DNA of 64,000 bases. Source: Adiantum capillus-veneris. Taxonomy: Eukaryota > Streptophyta > Polypodiopsida > Polypodiales > Pteridaceae. The position numbers and the translations under genes were made by a program. Shown in pieces: positions 37,077-49,043 of the stretch. The DNA lies in contig CM043953.1 in the NCBI GenBank assembly GCA_014529385.2, positions 78,918,338 to 78,982,337 of the forward strand, read 5' to 3'. The notes under the pieces are model-generated. The model searched no databases, had not been told where the DNA came from, and saw nothing but the letters and a program-made list of their open reading frames with translations. Within the stretch, counting starts at the first letter, position 1. Each line of letters opens with the position of its first letter.

Positions 37077-37392
37077 GTACCACACACTACTAGAGTGCTC
37101 AGCTTTTGATCACATCAGAACTTGCTTCTCTCACATTTTTAGCCATGACTTAGACCTACACACTTTCCTCTCCCATCCATAGTGTGGGATCTCCATTGGG
37201 ACTCTCATCACCACAATTTTGGAGCATCAAGAGTCACTCATCAAACATACACATACTACATCACATGTAACTTTGGTCCCATAGGTCATATTTGACCTTT
37301 GAGGACGATAATAAAATCTATCTATCTCGCTCTCTCTTTTCCTCTCTCAATGTGTGCATGTGTGTTCTTTGTTTATGCATGTCTGTGTACAT

Positions 37393-37396
<4 letters not shown>

Positions 37397-37472
<76 letters not shown>

Positions 37473-37573
37473 ATGTGTGTGTGTGTGGGAGAAAGAAAGA
37501 AAGAGGGGAAGGGAAATGAGAGAGAGGAGAGGGAGGGAGCATATTTGGCTCTCCCTCTTATCCTCGTCTGTGG

Positions 37574-37619
<46 letters not shown>

Positions 37620-37625
37620 GGGAGG
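37397..37625. repeat. Compound microsatellites (CT, CA, GT, GA)
   Basis: CT then CA at 37,397-37,462, a short GT at 37,473-37,488, (GT)14 at about 37,571-37,598, then GA to about 37,620 and a G run. They follow directly on the LINE 3' tail. Confidence 0.95.
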
Positions 37626-37723
37626 GGGGGGTGCGGGTATACCTGTTTTGCTGAGAGCACCGAAACCTAGATCTACAAATTTGAATTTTTGGCGCTCTTG
37701 AATTACTTTTACAGGATTGACGT

Positions 37724-37824
37724 CACTATAACAAAGACTATAACGATGCCTATTGACGTTGAGACTTTTCCACATTTAAGTGTCTCACTACGAGCGTCGC
37801 TACGCTAAAGAACCTGTCGTAGTG
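37724..37824. mobile_element. Possible 101-bp CACTA-like miniature element
   Basis: It begins CACTATAACAAAG and ends with the complement of CACTACGACAGG. An inner CACTACGAGCGTCGC (37,787) forms a second terminus-like word. CG-containing subterminal words (GACGTTGAG, GCGTCGCTACGC) are present. The 3-bp flanks (CGT, GAA) do not match, so insertion borders are unproven. Confidence 0.35.
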
Positions 37825-37849
37825 GAAATTCAGAAGCCTTCCAAACCTT

Positions 37850-38800
37850 CTTCCAATAAGCACATAATTACTCGGTCTACCGCTTTTTGGAAGATTCTTC
37901 TATTGTGCACATCTCAAGCTGCAAACTAGGCTTTCCACCTATGATATTCATACTAGCCACATCGGCTATAGATGTCTCTTCAATTCACTCACTCTTATCT
38001 AAATATCTTTGAACTTCTCACAAAAATTTCAATATGCGTATTGAGAATGGCACCCACTATTCTATCAATATCACAAACACAATGAATCCAATCATATGCA
38101 ACTCCAAGAGATTGCACTTTATCATACACCTCCTCTAAATAGGAATTATCAAGTTTAGGATCAATGTGCCACATTGTGAGCTCTACATCACAAATTCCTA
38201 CTAAATAAGGAGTCTATAGCTCCTCTAATTCATCACCTTGTAGATCTTCAAACACATACTCTTGCACATTTCAGCCTTGTAAATCAAATATACCCAAGCC
38301 ATGAAAATGTTCATGTACATCCACACCTTATGAACCCTCAAGCGCATACAAATCCTCTAAATACTCATTCCTTTCCCAACCTTGTAATTCCTCATCTGTA
38401 TCCAAAATGTGTAAATCTTTATGCATTTTTTTGACCTTGTAAGTCTCCAATTTCAGCCGTCCGTAAAGGATCCGCAAATTTAGGCCTTTCAAAGACATCT
38501 TCTTGATCACCCTTATCTTGTAATATCCTCCCATTCTCAAGCAAGTACTCATCAATAGCAGTTTCAAGTGTAACCCAATCTGCTTACAAACCTCTGCATA
38601 GATAGCCACATTCACACAATCTTTACCATCTTCATACATGCTTGAATCTCATCATTCTCGAATGACACCAACTTTAACCCCTAGCTTTAACCTTTCTCCA
38701 TCTATGCAAATTTTTTTGTTGACGATTTTGGACTTGCTCAATAAAATCCTGGATCACAAACCTATCAAACTTTAGAATCTTCTTCTCTTTTGGCACCCAT
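37850..38800 (-). pseudogene. Unrecognised decayed coding sequence
   Basis: On the minus strand the reading from about 38,790 leftward gives protein-like stretches in shifting frames: KILKFDRFVIQDFIEQVQNR, then VNVAIYAEVCKQIGLHL (38,639 downward), LLENGRILQDKGDQEDVFE, DTDEELQGWERNEYLEDLY, and later NSYLEEVYDKVQSLGVAYDW. Composition is acidic and plausible for a real protein, but I cannot name a family. Neighbouring CACTA-like words at 37.7-37.8 kb hint that it may be a TE gene. Confidence 0.35.
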
Positions 38801-39750
38801 GCAACTCTAGCTCCTCTTCATAGCACTCGAAGTAACCTATTGGATTATCCATAAAAAACACTCCGATTATAAAAAACAAAGCATTTGGATTTTTCAAGAG
38901 TCAACTGCTGGAGCATCTTTCGCTTCCAGGTTTTTGTCCCTTCAAATTTTATTTTTTCATTGCCGACTCTGATACTTAAAAATTTATTTGTGTTATTCTG
39001 CTCTTGCAATTCACCCACTATAATTCCCAGCTCTCAATTGTCAATCGGTATCCAAATTCGGTTCATATTCTACACTCGACTTGCATACTATTACTACAAA
39101 ATAGCATCCATTAGCCCCATAAGTTACTCCATCTCTTGGCTTGTTGACATGCCTGGTTGCGTCTACACCGCTCATATTTGCATTGTGCTCACCAAAAATA
39201 TGTCGGAGTACACAGTTCTCCAAGGTCGATCGGGAATACTCCTGGCTTCTAGCTATAGATGAATAAGCAATGGATACAACCAAGTGAAACAAGTTTAGAT
39301 ATAGTCACATTTGAGGTTGATAAGAAGAAATATTGATGCTTAGAGAGCTAACATGGAAGAAAATCACGACTCGGAACACAAAGAAATGCTAAAAACGAAT
39401 TGAAATGAGATATCAACACTTAATTGATCCTAGCAACCAGTGGATACTTTTAATTTTTGATATCTGAAAAGCCCTATTACAATTTGGCTGCATACACTGA
39501 CATTGGTATGCCTTTTGATTCGCAAACCCTAATCCAAAATCCCGAACTTGATGGAAGCAATCCCTAATAGATAACAACAAATCCCGCATTGTACTACTTT
39601 CCTACTCTTTGTTCTCTAGATTTTCCCTTTTGTTCTCTATCCAATGGAGGTTTTCCTACTCTCTATTTTGTAGAACACATGCCTCTTTGCTCCTTCTATC
39701 GGTCTCAATTGCTCCTTCTATCTTGCTTTGTTGTGGAAAAAATTTCTTCC
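38800..39750. other. Anonymous DNA
   Basis: Nothing recognisable. The 125-codon plus-strand frame at 38,885-39,262 and its minus-strand counterpart have no domain signature. Confidence 0.4.
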
Positions 39751-39991
39751 CTCTGCTCGATAATCAATGTTGTCAAGAGAGAGATCTCCCTGGTATTGCT
39801 TTGAATTGACTCAATCCTTGATGTAATCCCCCAAGAGAGAGTGAGAGAGACCTTTTCCCGTGACCTCGAGATTCAGAGAACACAAGATGCAGAGATCTCT
39901 TCTTCACCACGACCTCTTTGCTTGTTGTTCCCCCCTGACATCACCCTTTCCTTCCTCTCTTGGGAGATCGTGAAGAGCACACGATAAAGAC
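39750..39991 (-). repeat. Dispersed repeat R2, left part
   Basis: Inverted match to about 30,064-30,420 (TCGTGAAGAGCACACGATAA; AATCCTTGATGTAAT). It is interrupted at 39,991 by the gypsy insertion, whose target copy AAGAC is 39,987-39,991. Confidence 0.75.
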
Positions 39992-41584
39992 TGTCATAAT
40001 AATCAATATCTAATTCTCCTAAATGATTTTCTCATATTAAATTGATCATTTAATGTGGGGAGGTACCAGGGGAGAAAAAGCTAGAATATTGGTTAAGCTA
40101 GCAGACCGGCCACAGTAGGGATCCAAAGGAGGGAAAATAGGGATCAAAAGGGGGGGCCATCTGCAAAAGAGCCATGTGCAACAATGGGCAAAAAAGACCC
40201 TAAGGTTCATCCCATTAAGACTTCCAAAATGCTAAGGTTCCAAAATTCAAAGGTTGTGTCCAAAGGTCAACCCTAGGGAAAATTGGATGCTTAGTGTGTG
40301 TACAAAAGTCTTCTTCAAAGCCTACAAAGGAGGGGGCGAGCCCATTTAGTAGGGGATGAGAGAGAAAGTCACACACACACACAGACTCCCTTTACACAAA
40401 GGGAATTAGGGACACATGTCAGCTCCCTAGGCCAGATGCCCACAAGGTGTGCCCAATTCCTATTGGAAGACCCTTGAAGTGGACCGATGAGAATTAAGCT
40501 AGAGTAAATCTAGTTTAATTAATTTAAAAACATTTAATAAAAGAAACCAATGAGAATTAAGTCTCCTAGAAGACTATTGGGCAGTCTCCCAAGGGGTCCA
40601 ATGAGCATTCAGGAGCCCAATGGCTTGCCTGATTCCTATTGGCCAGGAGGCAAAGGGGTCCAATGAGAGTTTAGTTTAATTATTTAATTACCTAAAGCTC
40701 TCACAAAAGGGGAAAGGGGGACACATGTCAGAAGGCTATCACTTATGCTGCTTAACACCCATTGGCTTGACTTGGGGAGGTCCAATGAGGCAAAAGCCAG
40801 ACCAATTTAGCAGGAAGGGCTCACCCAAGAGAGAGAGAGAGGGGGCTGATTTTTGCTTGGCATTGACACACACACACACTCACACTTGACCATGTGTGAA
40901 GAAAGAATACTCTATCTCCTCCCAAGCTTTAATGGAGAGCTCATCACCTACTCCAAGCTTGTGAGATAGAAGCCTACATCAACACTCTCTTGGCATGTGG
41001 ATGCAAATCCAACCAAGAGCCAAGCTTCAATGCATGCTCATATTCTCTACCAAGCTAATTACTAAGCTAAGCTATGCTAATATGAGTGATTATGTGAGGA
41101 GATGTACATCTTTCTCGTAAGATACTCCTTCTTCCTCTCAATCTACTCTCATACCCTGCTAGCTCTCACCATCTTCGAAGGTGTGTGAGGTCTTGGGTCT
41201 GAGAACGGGGATAATTCAAGTTGTTTTTGATTAAGTGTTTTGCTTAGTGCATGAAGCTTCCATCTTCATTGCACTAGCTAGTCTTGAAGGAACACAAAGA
41301 ATTGTATTGTACAATGTCTCTCTTGATGGGAGAAACCATAATACAAAGCCTTTTGGAGGGGGGACCGGCTCCATGCAAATCCGGTCCTCAACTTTTGTCA
41401 ATAGATTAATTTCTCTGTCTTTTCAAAGTATTGTTGATGCTATCTAACTAGGTGTTATGCTTTTTGTTGCTCTCTCCACCCAAGCACTCTTGTAATTCTC
41501 ATTAGGAATCTATTCTAATGAAATGCCCACTATGTTCATGCTAATTTCCGCTACACATAAGTTATTAGGCCATTAAATGTTACA
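39992..41584 (+). repeat. Gypsy 5' LTR
   Basis: It starts TGTCATAATAATC and ends AAATGTTACA. It contains an AC run (about 40,372-40,384) and a GA run (about 40,830-40,842) whose lengths differ from those in the 3' LTR. A small open frame (41,235-41,447) is kept in both LTRs but shows no domain. Confidence 0.95.
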
Positions 41585-41597
41585 TTGGTATCAGAGC
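41585..41597 (+). promoter_or_regulatory. Gypsy primer-binding site (tRNA-iMet)
   Basis: TTGGTATCAGAGC immediately follows the LTR, complementary to the initiator tRNA-Met 3' end. Confidence 0.92.
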
Positions 41598-41689
41598 ACA
41601 AGGTTTCTCTTTTCTTGCTCAAGAAGGGAGGTCCTCAAGCTAGCTACAAACGGTTGGTATTATTAATTGCCTTTGAGTAAGTAGAATAG

Positions 41690-43963
41690 GGATATTATCA
41701 TCTACTCTAATTCATTGGAGGAACACAAGCAACATCTCCAGGTAATATTTCAATTTTTAAGAGAGAATAAACTTTATGTTAATCGAAAGGAAAGTGAATT
41801 TTTCTTGCAAGAGATTCAGTATTTAGGTCACATTATCTCTCAAGATGGCATCCAAATGGATCCATCCAAGTTAGAGGTAATAAAAGGATGGCCTAAACCA
41901 AGGAATCTTCATGAACTAAGAAGCTTTATAGGTATGTGTGCATACTATAGACGCTTCCTAGAAAAGTTCTCACAAATTGCGGGACCATTACACGACCTAA
42001 CAAAAAAAAGCGTTAGGTATACATGGTCTGCTAAGGAGAACAATGCTTTAGAAAAGCTTAAAGAAAATCTTATCTCTCAACCTGTGCTTACACTACCAGA
42101 TCTCTCAAAACCATTTGATGTCCAATGTGATGCTTGTGGTGATTGCCTTGGAGCTGTTTTGCTCCAAGAAGGGCACGCCATAGGCTATGAGAGTCGAAGG
42201 CTCGACCCTGTTGAGCAAGCTCTAGGCATATACGAAAAGGAACTCCTTGCAGTTCTACATGCCTTAGACTCATGGAAGCACTATTTATTGGGGACTCCTT
42301 TCATTCTGCGAACGGATCACCAAAGTCTTAAGTACTTCATGACGCAGACCAAGCTCTCCGACAAACAAATGAGGTGGGCAAATTTCCTTTCGCAATTTCA
42401 TTTTCATATTGCTCACATTGCTGGCAAGCATAATCAAGTAGCCGATGCACTCTCAAGACGACCGAGAGTGAATGCGGTTTCCATAGCAACTCACAATGAT
42501 CTATCTTCAATGATAGATGAGTATGCTATTGATCCCGATTTTAGAGATGTGATTTCAGCCCTTGCATTAGGGAAGAAAGAAGAACCATTTACTTTACAAC
42601 ATGGTTATCTTCTCTATGGCAATAGACTATGCGTTACTAACTCCCTGCGTGAGAAAGTAATGTATGAATCTCATGCTCCCCCGTATGCGGGGCATAGAGG
42701 GATTCATTCTACCTTAAAGGGAATTGAAACATATTTCTATTGGCCTACCATGAAAGTGAACATACAAGAGTATGTTTCCAAATGAGTAGTATATCAAAAG
42801 ACAAAATTTGATAGAGGGAAGCAACCTGGATTGCTTCAACCCTTGCCAATCCCTAATTCACCATGGGAGAGCATATCCATGGATTTTATCTTTGGATTGC
42901 CTAAGTCTATCCATGGGAATACGGGAATATGGACGATAGTAGATAGGTTCAGTAAACAAGCTCATTTTATACCTGTCAAAAAGACTATCAAAGCCCATCA
43001 AATGGCAACCCTCTTCATTTCACAAATTTTCAAATACCATGGCTTGCCAATGTCCATAGTGTCGAATAGAGATCCTAGAATGACCAGTAATTTCTGGAAG
43101 GGTCTCTTTGAGAATTTAGGGACAAGGCTAAATTTCTCTTCGGCCTATCATCCACAAACGGATGGCCAAAGTGAAATAGCTAACCTAACAATTCTCGATC
43201 TACTAAAAGCCTATGTAACGGAAGTAGATCAAAGATCCCAATGGGAGAAGTACTTACCCTTAGTGGAGTATGCTTACAATAACACTGTACATACTTCCAC
43301 GGGAAAAGCACCTTTCGAGGTAATTGAGGGAAGATCAAAAAATCCCTTGCTACTTAAGGTACATGGGAAGATCTTCGCTGCAGATGAGTATAGCCGAGAC
43401 CTACAAGAATCTTTTCAAAAGATTAAAGATGTTATCTCTATCTCACAGCAAAGGCAAAAGGCTGCTGCTGACAAGCACAGAAGAGCCCAAGCCTTTAAAG
43501 AAAACGATTGGGTCTTGTTAAAGTTTCCCAAGGCTCGATTAAGGCACACGACGGGCAAGAATCCTACGGGCCACCAAAAGTACTATGCTAAACTAGCAAA
43601 AAGGTACTATGGTCCCTTCCAGATTCTTAGGCCAATCAATGACATGGCCTATCAACTTAAGTTGCCCAATCATTGGCTCATACACAATGCTTTTCATGTG
43701 AGCCTATTAAAGCCTTACAAAGGAGAGCCACCTCAAGAACCAACTATTGAAGACCCACCGGAGATTGAGGACCAAGAGGAGGTGCTGCAGCCCGAGTCCA
43801 TTCTCTAACATGAAGACAAGGTATTAAGAGGCAGTAAGACTATCCGACGATATCTTATTAGGTTTAAGAATTATCCTTTTGAAGATGCTAGATGGATGCA
43901 AGGCATACAATTAAAGGATAACCTAAACCTTGTCAATGCTTACAATGCTTCCCAAGAGTAAGC
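41690..43963 (+). pseudogene. Gypsy pol: RT end, RNase H, integrase, chromodomain
   Basis: A single frame runs from about 41,690 to about 43,960 with two in-frame stops. It enters just after the RT catalytic site (SLEEHKQHLQ near 41,714), then LGHIISQDGIQMDPSK and the RT thumb. RNase H includes DACGDCLGAVLLQ and LRTDHQSLKYF. Integrase follows: GHRGIHSTL (His part), then a TGA at 42,783-42,785 exactly where the first Cys of the CxxC should be, with Tyr at the second. The core has ISMDFIFGLPKS and VDRFSKQAHF; SNRDPRMTSNFW has Asn where the second catalytic Asp is normal; QTDGQSE keeps the Glu. After the TAA at 43,806-43,808 the frame continues through VLRGSKTIRRYLIRFKNY and DARWMQ, a chromodomain, which in chromoviruses targets integration to marked chromatin. 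Confidence 0.93.
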
Positions 43964-44305
43964 AAATGTACAAAATGTTAAAAATGAACAAAGTTTTTGT
44001 CTTATAAGACTCTCTTTTTCTTTATTTGTGCACAAAAATAAAGTAGTATGCATATGCTTAGATCAAGTTTGTGGAGACGACGTCTCCCAAACACCAAGTA
44101 GAGCTTGTCACTCTACTATGGAAGACTGATAGGACTGATGTGCAGACATGCTTGCGGCAGCCTCAGGCTCTCAAGCGCCAAATGGACTAGTCATCCATTA
44201 TGGAATGATGTCGTAGGGTAACATAGGGATCCTCTACCCGCTAAGAAAAGGACTCATGAATATGCTTTATCTTCTCTACACCATTTCGAGGACGACTATG
44301 ATTTC

Positions 44306-44318
44306 AAGAGAGAGGTAA
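44306..44318 (+). promoter_or_regulatory. Gypsy polypurine tract
   Basis: AAGAGAGAGGTAA abuts the 3' LTR. Confidence 0.8.
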
Positions 44319-45911
44319 TGTCATAATAATCAATACCTAATTCTCCTAAATGATTTTCTCATATTAAACTGATCATTTAATGTGGGGAGGTACCAGGGGA
44401 GAAAAAGCTAGAATATTGGTTAAGCTAGCAGACCGGCCACAGTAGGGATCCAAAGGAGGGAAAATAGGGATCAAAAGGGGGGGCCATCTGCAAAAGAGCC
44501 ATGTGCAACAATGGGCTAAAAAGACCCTAAGGTTCAGCCCATTAAGACTTCCAAAATGCTAAGGTTCCAAAATTCAAAGGTTATGTCCAAAGGTCAACCC
44601 TAGGGAAAATTGGATGCTTAGTGTGTGTACAAAAGTCTTCTTCAAAGCCTACAAAGGAGGGGGCGAGACCATTTAGTAGGGGATGAGAGAGAAAGTCACA
44701 CACACACACACACACAGGCTCCCTTTACACAAAGGGAATTAGGGACACATGTCAGCTCCCTAGGCCAGATGCCCACAAGGTGTGCCCAATTCCTATTGGA
44801 AGACCCTTGAAGTGGACCAATGAGAATTAAGCTAGAGTAAATCTATTTTAATTAATTTAAAAACATTTAATAAAAGAAACCAATGAGAATTAAGTCTCCT
44901 AGAAGACTATTGGGCAGTCTCCCAAGGGGTCTAATGAGCATTCAGGAGCCCAATGGCTTGCCTGATTCCTATTGGCCAGGAGGCAAAGGGGTCCAATGAG
45001 AGTTTAGTTTAATTATTTAATTACCTAAAGCTCTCACAAAAGGGGAAAGGGGGACACATGTCAGAAGGCTATCACTTATGCTGCTTAACACCCATTGGCT
45101 TGACTTGGGGAGGTCCAATGAGGCAAAAGCCAGACCAATTTAGCAGGAAGGGCTCTCCCAAGAGAGAGAGGGGGCTGATTTTTGCTTGGCATTGACACAC
45201 ACACACTCACACTTGACCATGTGTGAAGAAAGAATACTCTATCTCCTCCCAAGCTTTAATGGAGAGCTCATCACCTACTCCAAGCTTGTGAGATAGAAGC
45301 CTACATCAACACTCTCTTGGCATGTGGATGCAAATCCAACCAAGAGCCAAGCTTCAATGCATGCTCATCTTCTCTACCAAGCTAATTACTAAGCTAAGCT
45401 ATGCTAATATGAGTGATTATGTGAGGAGATGTACATCTTTCTCGTAAGATACTCCTTCTTCCTCTCAATCTACTCTCATACCGTGCTAGCTCTCACCATC
45501 TTCGAAGGTGTGTGAGGTCTTGGGTCTGAGAACGGGGATAATTCAAGTTGTGTTTGATTAAGTTTATTGCTTAGTGCATGAAGCTTCCATCTTCATTGCA
45601 CGTGCTAGTCTTGAAGGAACACAAAGAATTGTATTGTACAATGTCTCTCTTGATGGGAGAAACCATAATACAAAGCCTTTTGGAGGGGGGACCGGCTCCA
45701 TGCAAATCCGGTCCTCAACTATTGTCAATAGCTTAATTTCTCTCTCTTTTGAAAGTATTGTTGATGCTATCTAACTAGGTGTTATGCTTTTTGTTGCTCT
45801 CTCCACCCAAGCACTCTTGTAATTCTCATTAGGAATCTATTCTAATGAAATGCCCACTATGTTCATGCTAATTTTTGCTACACATAAGTTATTAGGCCAT
45901 TAAATGTTACA
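44319..45911 (+). repeat. Gypsy 3' LTR
   Basis: It starts TGTCATAATAATC and ends AAATGTTACA, followed by AAGAC. Differences from the 5' LTR include longer AC and shorter GA tracts and scattered substitutions. Confidence 0.95.
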
Positions 45912-46530
45912 AAGACAAACCCCTTCTCAATTTCAAATTCTCTCCCTTCTTGCATGTCGTCTTCTTATCTATCTGCTCTCACTCTTCAAGATCTGAAGCA
46001 TCAAATGGAGTGCCCTTTTTTCTACCTTGTCAGGGAATTTTCTTTCATCCTCCCCTATTTTTTTCCCTTTATTTCTTCCTCCTCTTCTCTTTTATGACAA
46101 AAGAGGAGACTTATCAAAAGCAAATAGGTGACTTACAAAATCTTGTTTGTTAATGATAGCCTAGCTTGTACCATATTGATATTATTTGATTGGGCACATC
46201 CTCATCTCCAATTCACCTATGTTTATGTTTATCAGAAGTTATTTTCAAAACATACATATTCCCTTTAGGAAAGTCGTAGCAGGAAATTTTTCAAAATAAA
46301 GAGAATATTCTGCAATTTTACACTATGTTTTGTAAATTTCAAATGAATTTTTTCCTTCTCCCTCTCCTCTTAATTGTTTTTTTTTTTGTTTTTTCAACTT
46401 GCTCAAGGCTACGTTGAGACGCACTTCTCTCGAACTATGAGTGGGCCATACACACTCTTACTCATGCTATTACTATTATTATTTGGCTTTACTAGGTAGG
46501 GTTGAGGGTTTGAATATGTGAAACATAGGG
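45912..46530 (-). repeat. Dispersed repeat R2, right part
   Basis: Inverted match to about 29,495-30,064 (CTTATCAAAAGCAAATAGGT, CTAGCTTGTACCATATTGAT, GGAAAGTCGTAGCAGGAAAT). Together with 39,750-39,991 it rebuilds the inverted partner of R1. Confidence 0.78.
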
Positions 46531-46749
46531 TTAATTTTATTTGCAAGTTAATCAATTCGTGTTTTTTTGGCTAAAGGTGATGCTTTTTCAAGTTTATAGA
46601 AGCATGGATTTCACTCATATGTATGCTCTCTAAGGTGGCATTGTGGTAGGTGAGTAAGTACCGAGGGAAGGAGAGAGAATAAGGGTTAGACGGAGAGAGA
46701 AAGACATACTTGTAAAATAGAGATAGGATCGGGGTGTGAGAGTACCAAC

Positions 46750-46800
<51 letters not shown>

Positions 46801-47700
46801 GTCTGAGAGTGGGAGATGAGGGGGAGAGAGGAAGCTAAAGAAAAGATAGGTTCAAAATGAAAAATTTCCGGCTCAAGTTTAGGCAAGAAGGTTCTCAAGC
46901 CGGTTCAAATTATTTCATTTAGTAAATATCTCACATTTTAATTGAGATGAAAGTGGACTGAAGTGAAAGTGGAGTTTTGTTGTGAAGAAGGAGGAGTAGA
47001 AGAAGAGAAGGTATTGTGTGAGTGTGTGTGTGTGTGTGTGTGCACGTTTTCTTGTCACGTGTGTGTGTGTGTGTGTGTTTACCTGCATGAGATATTTAGT
47101 GTGTTTATCCCTCTCAAATTTAGAGTTTACCTGTTCTTATGCGTATGAAAAGGTTCCAAAGCCGGGTCCACAAATAATGTTTCCCGAGCCCTAAGAGAGG
47201 CAGTTAGTGGTGGTTACTCATTGCACTATTAGGTTCTTATAATATTCATAGGGGAATAATAATCATAGTGACAAATCATGCATATTTTATTGCACACTCC
47301 ACTTTAAAAGTTAGTGGTGGACTAGTAGATGATTATAATATTCATAGGGGCATAATAGTCATATTGAGAAATCATGCATATATTATTGCACGCTCTACTT
47401 TAGCAGTTAGCATATGCTTTTTGAGAAGTGGGACCCCTCATGTCAGGAACACATGCCACTCTTCCATCACTATCAAATTCTTTTTGAGACCATGTTGCTT
47501 TAGCCTATATAAATGCTACGAGGCAGGCAGCATATGCAACACAAGTGACTCGGAGGTACCAATCAAGAGAGATTTTTTTTCCCCTGTATTTATGAAATGT
47601 CTGTAGGATATGCAACTACTGGTAATAAGGTAGTTGGTAAAATGAGGTAGTTGGTAAAATCCATGAAGAGCTTCACAAACTCCCCCCCAACGCACCCCTT
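46530..47700. other. Anonymous DNA with microsatellites
   Basis: Contains (GA)n at 46,753-46,797 and GT runs at about 47,022-47,042 and 47,060-47,078. No gene is supported. Confidence 0.5.
47236..47420. repeat. About 97-bp tandem duplication
   Basis: ATAATATTCATAGGGG..ATAAT..TCATA and AATCATGCATATNTTATTGCA, then TTTANNAGTTAG, occur twice in succession, starting near 47,238 and 47,335. Confidence 0.8.
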
Positions 47701-47712
47701 AAAGAAAAGAAG

Positions 47713-47970
47713 ATGTTTACGCAGAGAGAGCGTGACACAAACAAGGCGATCCGAATGTTCAACCACCTTAATCATGCTCATAACACTGGAGACCAGGAAC
47801 TCAATGAAGGCTTTGAGACAATGCAAGAAGCTGTGGGCAAGTGGGAGACATGGGGGTACATAGACAGCTCTCGGAGGGCTGCTTTGCAGGCAGAGATTGA
47901 CCATTTGCTTGTCTGCAAATGCACAATCAACCTAGTTGACATCTCTGGCTCTAATGTGGTAGAAGATTGA
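47713..47970 (+). CDS. Short unrecognised open frame
   Basis: 85 codons from ATG 47,713, rich in charged residues (QELNEGFETMQEAVGKWETW, then SSRRAALQAEIDHLL), predicted largely helical. A TAATAA-like AT-rich run follows. No family is recognised. It might be an exon of a TE gene; translation is unproven. Confidence 0.3.
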   Translation: MFTQRERDTNKAIRMFNHLNHAHNTGDQELNEGFETMQEAVGKWETWGYIDSSRRAALQAEIDHLLVCKCTINLVDISGSNVVED

Positions 47971-48061
47971 GGTAATATTTAAATAATTATGCACTAATTA
48001 ATATATTTAAATAAATATGCACTATCACATGATAAAATTATACTAGTGTGATGCAAGTTGT

Positions 48062-48064
<3 letters not shown>

Positions 48065-48154
<90 letters not shown>
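48065..48154. repeat. (GT)n microsatellite, 90 bp
   Basis: A perfect GT run. Confidence 0.98.
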
Positions 48155-48156
<2 letters not shown>

Positions 48157-48334
48157 GTTTGATTCTCTACCTAATCATGTCAACAACTGTTTGAAAGCCA
48201 CAACGTACTTAAAAACACTTTGCTGAGTTGAAGAACTGCTTACGTACATAAACACACACGTATAAATAAAGAAATAAATAGATATAATATATATATATAT
48301 ATATATTCTTAGACCGACAGTGTAAAGAAATAGT

Positions 48335-48780
48335 GATAAGCAATCAAAATTTTTGCAGCATAATAGCGTGAAAATTCAAAAAAAAAAAACCCATTCCGTA
48401 CTTGCTTCCGTGAAAGCTTGCCTAACTTTCATATTAAGCTTTGTATACATGAAACCACAAAAAGCATGATTATATTCACAAGCAATCAAAATTTTGGCAG
48501 CATAACAGCGTGAAAATTCAAACGAAAAAAATCCCCATTCCATACTTGCTTCCGTGAAAGCTTGCCTAACTTTTGTGTATACATGAAACCATGATTATGT
48601 TTCCAAACATGAACAAAAAGCACGATTATATTCACAAGCAATCAAAATTTTAGTAGCATAACGACGTGAAAATTCAAACAAAAAGAGCATGATTATATTC
48701 ACAACCAATTAAAATTTTAGCAGCATAACGGCGCGAAAATTCAAACAAAAAAATCTCCATTCCATACTTGCTTCCGTACA
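48335..48780. repeat. Tandem repeat, CAGCATAACGGCGTGAAAAT type
   Basis: Units starting CAAGCAATCAAAATTTT begin at about 48,338, 48,479, 48,635 and 48,703 (periods 141, 156 and 68 bp as units lose their second half). Each contains GCAGCATAAC.GCGTGAAAATT, and longer units add CTTGCTTCCGTGAAAGCTTG. A diverged single copy sits at 53,101-53,140 and again at 63,366-63,405, at the other end of the minus-strand gene, so these could be terminal repeats of one mobile unit. Confidence 0.8.
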
Positions 48781-49043
48781 ACAGCCCAATGCTCACGGGA
48801 AGAAGAAATTACATACGAAAAAAAACATGTGTTGGTATATTACTTTGGTGAATCCAAAGCTCTCAACTAACTTCTATTTAGCATAATAAATATGAAATCA
48901 TGGCTGAATTGATAAGGACGATCAACACCAACAACATGTCTTCAATAATACCAAAAAAGTGGCCCCAAACACCATGGTCACACGTCGTCCCATACAAATC
49001 ACAAACTAGAAAACACCATAGATAATACCAATGTTGATGTCAA

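Larger units (their letters stand above)
34090..37325 (+). mobile_element. Near full-length LINE (non-LTR retrotransposon), decayed
   Basis: An endonuclease-like segment, RT and C-terminal segments lie in order in one direction. There are no LTRs. The 3' end (GACCTTTGAGGACGATAATA, then TCTATC repeats and a CT run) has a short-tandem-repeat tail instead of poly(A), as in RTE-type LINEs. The clade is inferred. Internal stops make it inactive. Confidence 0.8.
39992..45911 (+). mobile_element. Ty3/gypsy chromovirus with large internal deletion
   Basis: Two LTRs of 1,593 bp each bound the element. The target duplication AAGAC is at 39,987-39,991 and 45,912-45,916. The primer-binding site is TTGGTATCAGAGC. 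Internal DNA is only 2.73 kb: gag, protease and most of RT are missing, while the RT end, RNase H, integrase and a chromodomain remain. The LTRs differ at only scattered sites, so insertion was recent. It could move only with proteins from a relative. It sits in dispersed repeat R2. Confidence 0.96.

Noticed and set aside
38885-39262. 125-codon plus-strand gene
   Set aside because: No domain, hydrophobic random-like composition, and overlapping frames on the other strand.
41235-41447. Gene conserved in both LTRs (also 45,574-45,774)
   Set aside because: Conservation follows from LTR identity; the peptide has no domain and the position is the R/U5 region.
48335-48780. CRISPR-like array
   Set aside because: Repeat units are long, unequal and degenerate with no spacers of constant length, in a plant nuclear context.
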